Origin: Heterotrichella gracilis
Lineage: Eukaryota > Sar > Xanthophyceae > Tribonematales > Xanthonemataceae
Assembly (NCBI GenBank): GCA_032358255.1
Contig: JAULBX010022186.1
Span: 62,001 to 126,000 of the forward strand
DNA length: 64,000 nt
Direction: 5' to 3'
Positions 62,469 to 64,000 of this stretch are shown here, piece after piece (the first letter of the stretch is position 1; the number at the start of each line of letters is the position of its first letter). Made by a program: the position numbers and the translations under genes. The notes below the pieces were generated by a model. It ran no database searches. It saw only the letters and a program-made list of their open reading frames with translations, and was not told the origin of the DNA.

Positions 62469-62681
62469 ATATGTAAAAGGTAAAAATAAGGATTTAAAGA
62501 AACATTAAACGATTGTTTTTTAAGCATATTATTTTATGGTTGTTAATATTTGTTACTCATTAAGTTTACAAATGGCTAACGGTTAAAAAAAATTATCGAC
62601 GGAAATTAGTGTATTTAGTAGCGAATAACTATCTTTACTCTTGAAAATTAAACCTGCTTTGTTTGCAGGTAAATAAAAAAT

Positions 62682-64000
62682 ATGATAAAAATAACTCTCC
62701 CCGATGGTTCTGTTCGCGAGTACGAAAAAGGAACTTCATCAATGGACATCGCTAAAAGCATTAGCGAAGGCTTAGCCAGAAACGTATTAGCCGCAAAAGT
62801 AAACAACGAAGTTTGGGATGCATCACGCCCCATTAACTCAGATTCTACCTTAAGTTTATTAACGTGGAATGACGCACTTGGTAAAGAAACCATGTGGCAC
62901 TCATCTGCACACATTATGGCAGAGGCTTTGGAAGCCTTGTATCCCGGTGTTAAATTTTGGGTTGGTCCACCGTTAGAAAATGGTTTTTACTACGATGTTG
63001 ATCTTGATGGACAAGTTCTAACACCTGCTGATTTTGAAAAGATCGAGCAAAAAATGTTAGAACTGGCAAGACAAAATAATTCATTCATTAGAAAAGAAAT
63101 TTCTAAATCTGATGCGGTAAAATATTTTGGCGATAAGAAAGATCTTTATAAACTGGACCTCTTAGAGCGTTTGGATGATGGCGGAATTACTTTGTACACA
63201 CAAGGTAACTTTACCGATCTGTGTCGCGGACCGCACATACCTAGCACGGGTTTTATTAAAGCTGCTAAAATTTTAAATATTGCCGGCGCTTATTGGAAAG
63301 GCGACGAAAAAAATAAAATGCTTACGCGTATTTATGGTATCACTTTTCCAAAAGATAAAGAATTAAAAGAATATTTAGTTCTTTTAGAAGAAGCTAAAAA
63401 ACGCGATCACCGTAAACTTGGTAAAGAATTAGAGTTATTTACTTTTTCTGAAAAAGTAGGTATGGGCTTGCCATTATGGTTACCAAAAGGTGCTATGCTG
63501 CGTGAGCGTTTAATTCAATTCATGCAAAAGGCGCAATTAAAAGCAGGCTATTTACCGGTGGTAACGCCACATATTGGGCAAAAAGAATTATATGTTTGTT
63601 CGGGACATTATGAAAAATATGGAGCTGATTCATTTCAACCAATTAAAACCCCGCACGAAGGTGAAGAGTTTTATTTGAAACCAATGAATTGTCCGCATCA
63701 TTGCGAAATTTATAAATCATCCCCAAAATCATATAAAGATCTGCCGCAACGTTATGCAGAGTTTGGAACAGTTTACCGTTACGAACAAAAAGGCGAACTA
63801 CATGGCTTAACCCGTGTAAGAGGTTTTACACAGGATGATGCGCATTTGTTTTGCCGTCCCGACCAGGTGAAGGAAGAATTTTTAAAAGTAATTGATCTTG
63901 TATTGTATGTTTTTAATGCATTAGATTTTAAAGAATATACTGCGCAAATTTCGCTACGCGATCCTGAGAATAAGACAAAATATATTGGTACAGATGAGAA
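62682..64000 (+). CDS. thrS: Threonyl-tRNA synthetase (3' truncated by window edge)
   Basis: This is the class II synthetase that charges tRNA-Thr. It starts at the ATG at 62682; 439 residues lie in the window. Domains in order: TGS domain (about 1-62, [20 protein letters not shown]), editing domain (about 65-230) with the HSSAH motif and later the conserved CRGPHI, then the catalytic core with [20 protein letters not shown] (class II motif region) and [11 protein letters not shown]. The upstream 213-bp leader shows no clear T-box. In Bacteroidota infC often follows; it is outside the window. Confidence 0.97.
   Translation, partial: MIKITLPDGSVREYEKGTSSMDIAKSISEGLARNVLAAKVNNEVWDASRPINSDSTLSLLTWNDALGKETMWHSSAHIMAEALEALYPGVKFWVGPPLENGFYYDVDLDGQVLTPADFEKIEQKMLELARQNNSFIRKEISKSDAVKYFGDKKDLYKLDLLERLDDGGITLYTQGNFTDLCRGPHIPSTGFIKAAKILNIAGAYWKGDEKNKMLTRIYGITFPKDKELKEYLVLLEEAKKRDHRKLGKELELFTFSEKVGMGLPLWLPKGAMLRERLIQFMQKAQLKAGYLPVVTPHIGQKELYVCSGHYEKYGADSFQPIKTPHEGEEFYLKPMNCPHHCEIYKSSPKSYKDLPQRYAEFGTVYRYEQKGELHGLTRVRGFTQDDAHLFCRPDQVKEEFLKVIDLVLYVFNALDFKEYTAQISLRDPENKTKYIGTDE

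Noticed and set aside
62469-62681. T-box or other riboswitch in the thrS leader
   Set aside because: I see no T-box consensus or clear antiterminator pair in the 213-bp leader.

Overview
The window is bacterial chromosome from the phylum Bacteroidota. The evidence is AT-rich DNA, several proteins with type IX secretion (T9SS) C-terminal sorting domains (both the short 'type A' and the gliding-motility 'type B' form), a TonB receptor paired with a DUF4249 lipoprotein, a WbqC-LepB-LepB cluster, and many small envelope proteins of the kind found in this phylum. I do not assign a genus.

Layout. 1-1457: end of a two-component system. 1549-2337: PAS/LuxR regulator with a palindrome at its start. 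2455-6647: seven plus-strand genes I do not recognise. 6796-12511: minus-strand metabolic and regulatory genes (DUF1801-like, two SDRs, Crp/Fnr, CDF transporter, AraC). 12818-17534: TetR-controlled efflux operon (ABC-membrane-domain/HlyD fusion, TolC, a possible CutA-like protein). 17835-20971: small secreted proteins, relic recombination sites and a broken T9SS cargo gene. 20988-24185: DUF4249 lipoprotein plus TonB receptor. 24313-33139: integron-like cassette array. 33200-38542: MBL hydrolase, a lipoprotein, a secreted M43 metalloprotease and a protease-less relative. 38603-41026: UvrD-type helicase. 41198-47716: two giant paralogous T9SS type B proteins. 47861-56617: cell-wall and surface-polysaccharide cluster (GH3-beta-lactamase fusion, glycosyltransferase, O-antigen ligase, M23 peptidase) and a cytochrome c/copper monooxygenase. 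56688-58866: small proteins and a secreted cyclophilin. 59111-62468: WbqC and two signal peptidase I paralogues, one lacking the catalytic lysine. 62682-64000: start of thrS.

Most interesting system. Between about 24.3 and 32 kb, nine minus-strand genes of unrelated families are each followed by a 99-223 bp imperfect palindrome. The palindromes differ in sequence, but their outer cores (AACG on the left, TGTTA on the right) are constant and their inner stems show compensatory changes. They end beside a tyrosine recombinase transcribed in the same direction. This matches the logic of an integron (single-gene cassettes, attC hairpins, attI, integrase). However, the recombinase has Xer-like spacing and lacks the insertion typical of IntI, and the integrase and cassettes point the same way. 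Decayed copies of the same hairpins at 10.6, 12.6, 17.7 and 19.1 kb suggest the system has been active across the neighbouring 15 kb.
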